Below, piece after piece: positions 63,674 to 64,000 of a stretch of 64,000 bases of DNA; position 1 is the first letter of the stretch, and every line of letters begins with the position of its first letter. The notes beneath the pieces are model-generated. The model was given only the letters and a program-made list of their open reading frames with translations, had not been told where the DNA came from and did no database searches. A program made the position numbers and the translations under genes. Origin of the DNA: JABWBD01 sp040768665 (lineage in GTDB: Bacteria; Planctomycetota; Planctomycetia; Pirellulales; Thermoguttaceae); assembly GCA_040768665.1 (NCBI GenBank), contig JAXGMN010000022.1:1-64000 (forward strand). The letters are read 5' to 3'.

Positions 63674-64000
63674 TCAGAACGTCGCCCAGAAAGTGTTTTC
63701 GTCCACGTAGGTAAGTTCCCGGGGCTCGTCGTGGACCGATCCCTCTGGTGCCGGCGGCCGAGCGTGGCGGAGACGGATCCCACAGGCCGCAGTGACGCAG
63801 AATCTTCTCGATCACCTCCTGCTGCGGCAGCTCGATAAAAGCGACCACCCTCATCTGCCCGGAACATTCAGGGCAGCTCAGCGGATCGAACTCGTACACC
63901 CGTTTGATCAGCATCGCCCACGTCTGGCTCGAGCGGCTTCGCGTCCGCACCCCTGCCGCCTCGGGACCGGACGACGCGGTAGGCAATTCTGCGGCGCGCG
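63674..64000 (-). pseudogene. IS91-type transposase C-terminal fragment (second subgroup)
   Basis: WAMLIKRVYEFDPLSCPECS, then GQMRVVAFIELPQQEVIEKI and LRHCGLWDP is the C-terminus of the other IS91-transposase subgroup. The sequence then shifts frame to HDEPRELTYVDENTFWATF, ending at TGA 63674-63676. The upstream part lies outside the window. It borders the DUF1080 fragment and may have caused its truncation. Confidence 0.78.

Overview
The window reads as a GC-rich planctomycete chromosome. The evidence is a DUF1559 pilin-like protein, three PEP-CTERM surface proteins, a secreted CxPxR sulfatase, a DUF4058 protein, a DUF1080 remnant and a RAYT transposase with its own inverted repeats. No rRNA, tRNA or CRISPR array was seen.

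Region 1 (1-14,200) is dominated by cobalamin control. There are three cobalamin riboswitches: one on the minus strand at 590-926, and two on the plus strand at 1084-1285 and 9330-9520. Each has a convincing sigma-70 promoter in front. The first drives a corrinoid-protein homologue without a cobalamin-ligand motif (1-403, minus, cut by the window edge). The second drives the B12-independent class III ribonucleotide reductase nrdD-nrdG; its promoter also overlaps two NrdR-like boxes. nrdDG is followed by a second corrinoid-protein homologue, in which the axial-ligand His is Cys, and by a CobO paralogue without a P-loop. The third riboswitch leads into a DUF1559 pilin-like protein, three PEP-CTERM proteins (two of them DUF4465) and an intact CobO. 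I read this last set as a candidate surface corrinoid-capture system and as the most interesting part of the window. A DUF4058 protein, an APH-type kinase and a divergent enolase paralogue lie between these blocks.

Region 2 (14,200-29,230) holds ordinary genes: a frameshifted MntR-like regulator, a DsrE-like secreted protein, the 3' end of a cation-efflux gene cut at a RAYT element, a large secreted protein of unknown function, a cytidylate-kinase-like protein, a Tat-secreted TIM-barrel protein, a GHMP kinase, a sulfatase, a DUF2007 protein, a CsaB-type pyruvyl transferase and an FAD-dependent oxidoreductase.

Region 3 (29,467-36,557, minus strand) is a compact specialised fatty-acid-type cluster. 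It encodes an OleD-like reductase, a beta-ketoacyl synthase, an acyl carrier protein, two CrtI-like FAD oxidoreductases, a FabZ-like dehydratase and a FabI-like reductase. The product is unknown.

Region 4 (36,850-64,000) is an accessory and mobile region. Two direct copies of a 2.64-kb IS91-type element (Y2 transposase plus tyrosine recombinase) flank a small passenger segment with a ParE-type toxin-antitoxin pair. Copy 1 is interrupted by a 1,516-bp IS701-type element (TSD GTAG). An IS1182 fragment is followed by an IS66 element (tnpA-tnpB-tnpC) that carries a second IS66-type element inside it (8-bp TSD). Downstream is a decaying minus-strand defence-like island: a PLD-SNF2 helicase, two small unknown proteins, a TIGR04255 protein, a YwgA/Panacea-like protein with the stump of its HD partner, and an Eco57I-type DNA methylase whose N-terminus is replaced by a DUF1080 gene end.

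Frameshifts are frequent in both mobile and single-copy genes (nrdD, mntR, helicase, methylase). Some may be assembly errors. Those shared by both IS91 copies cannot be independent errors.
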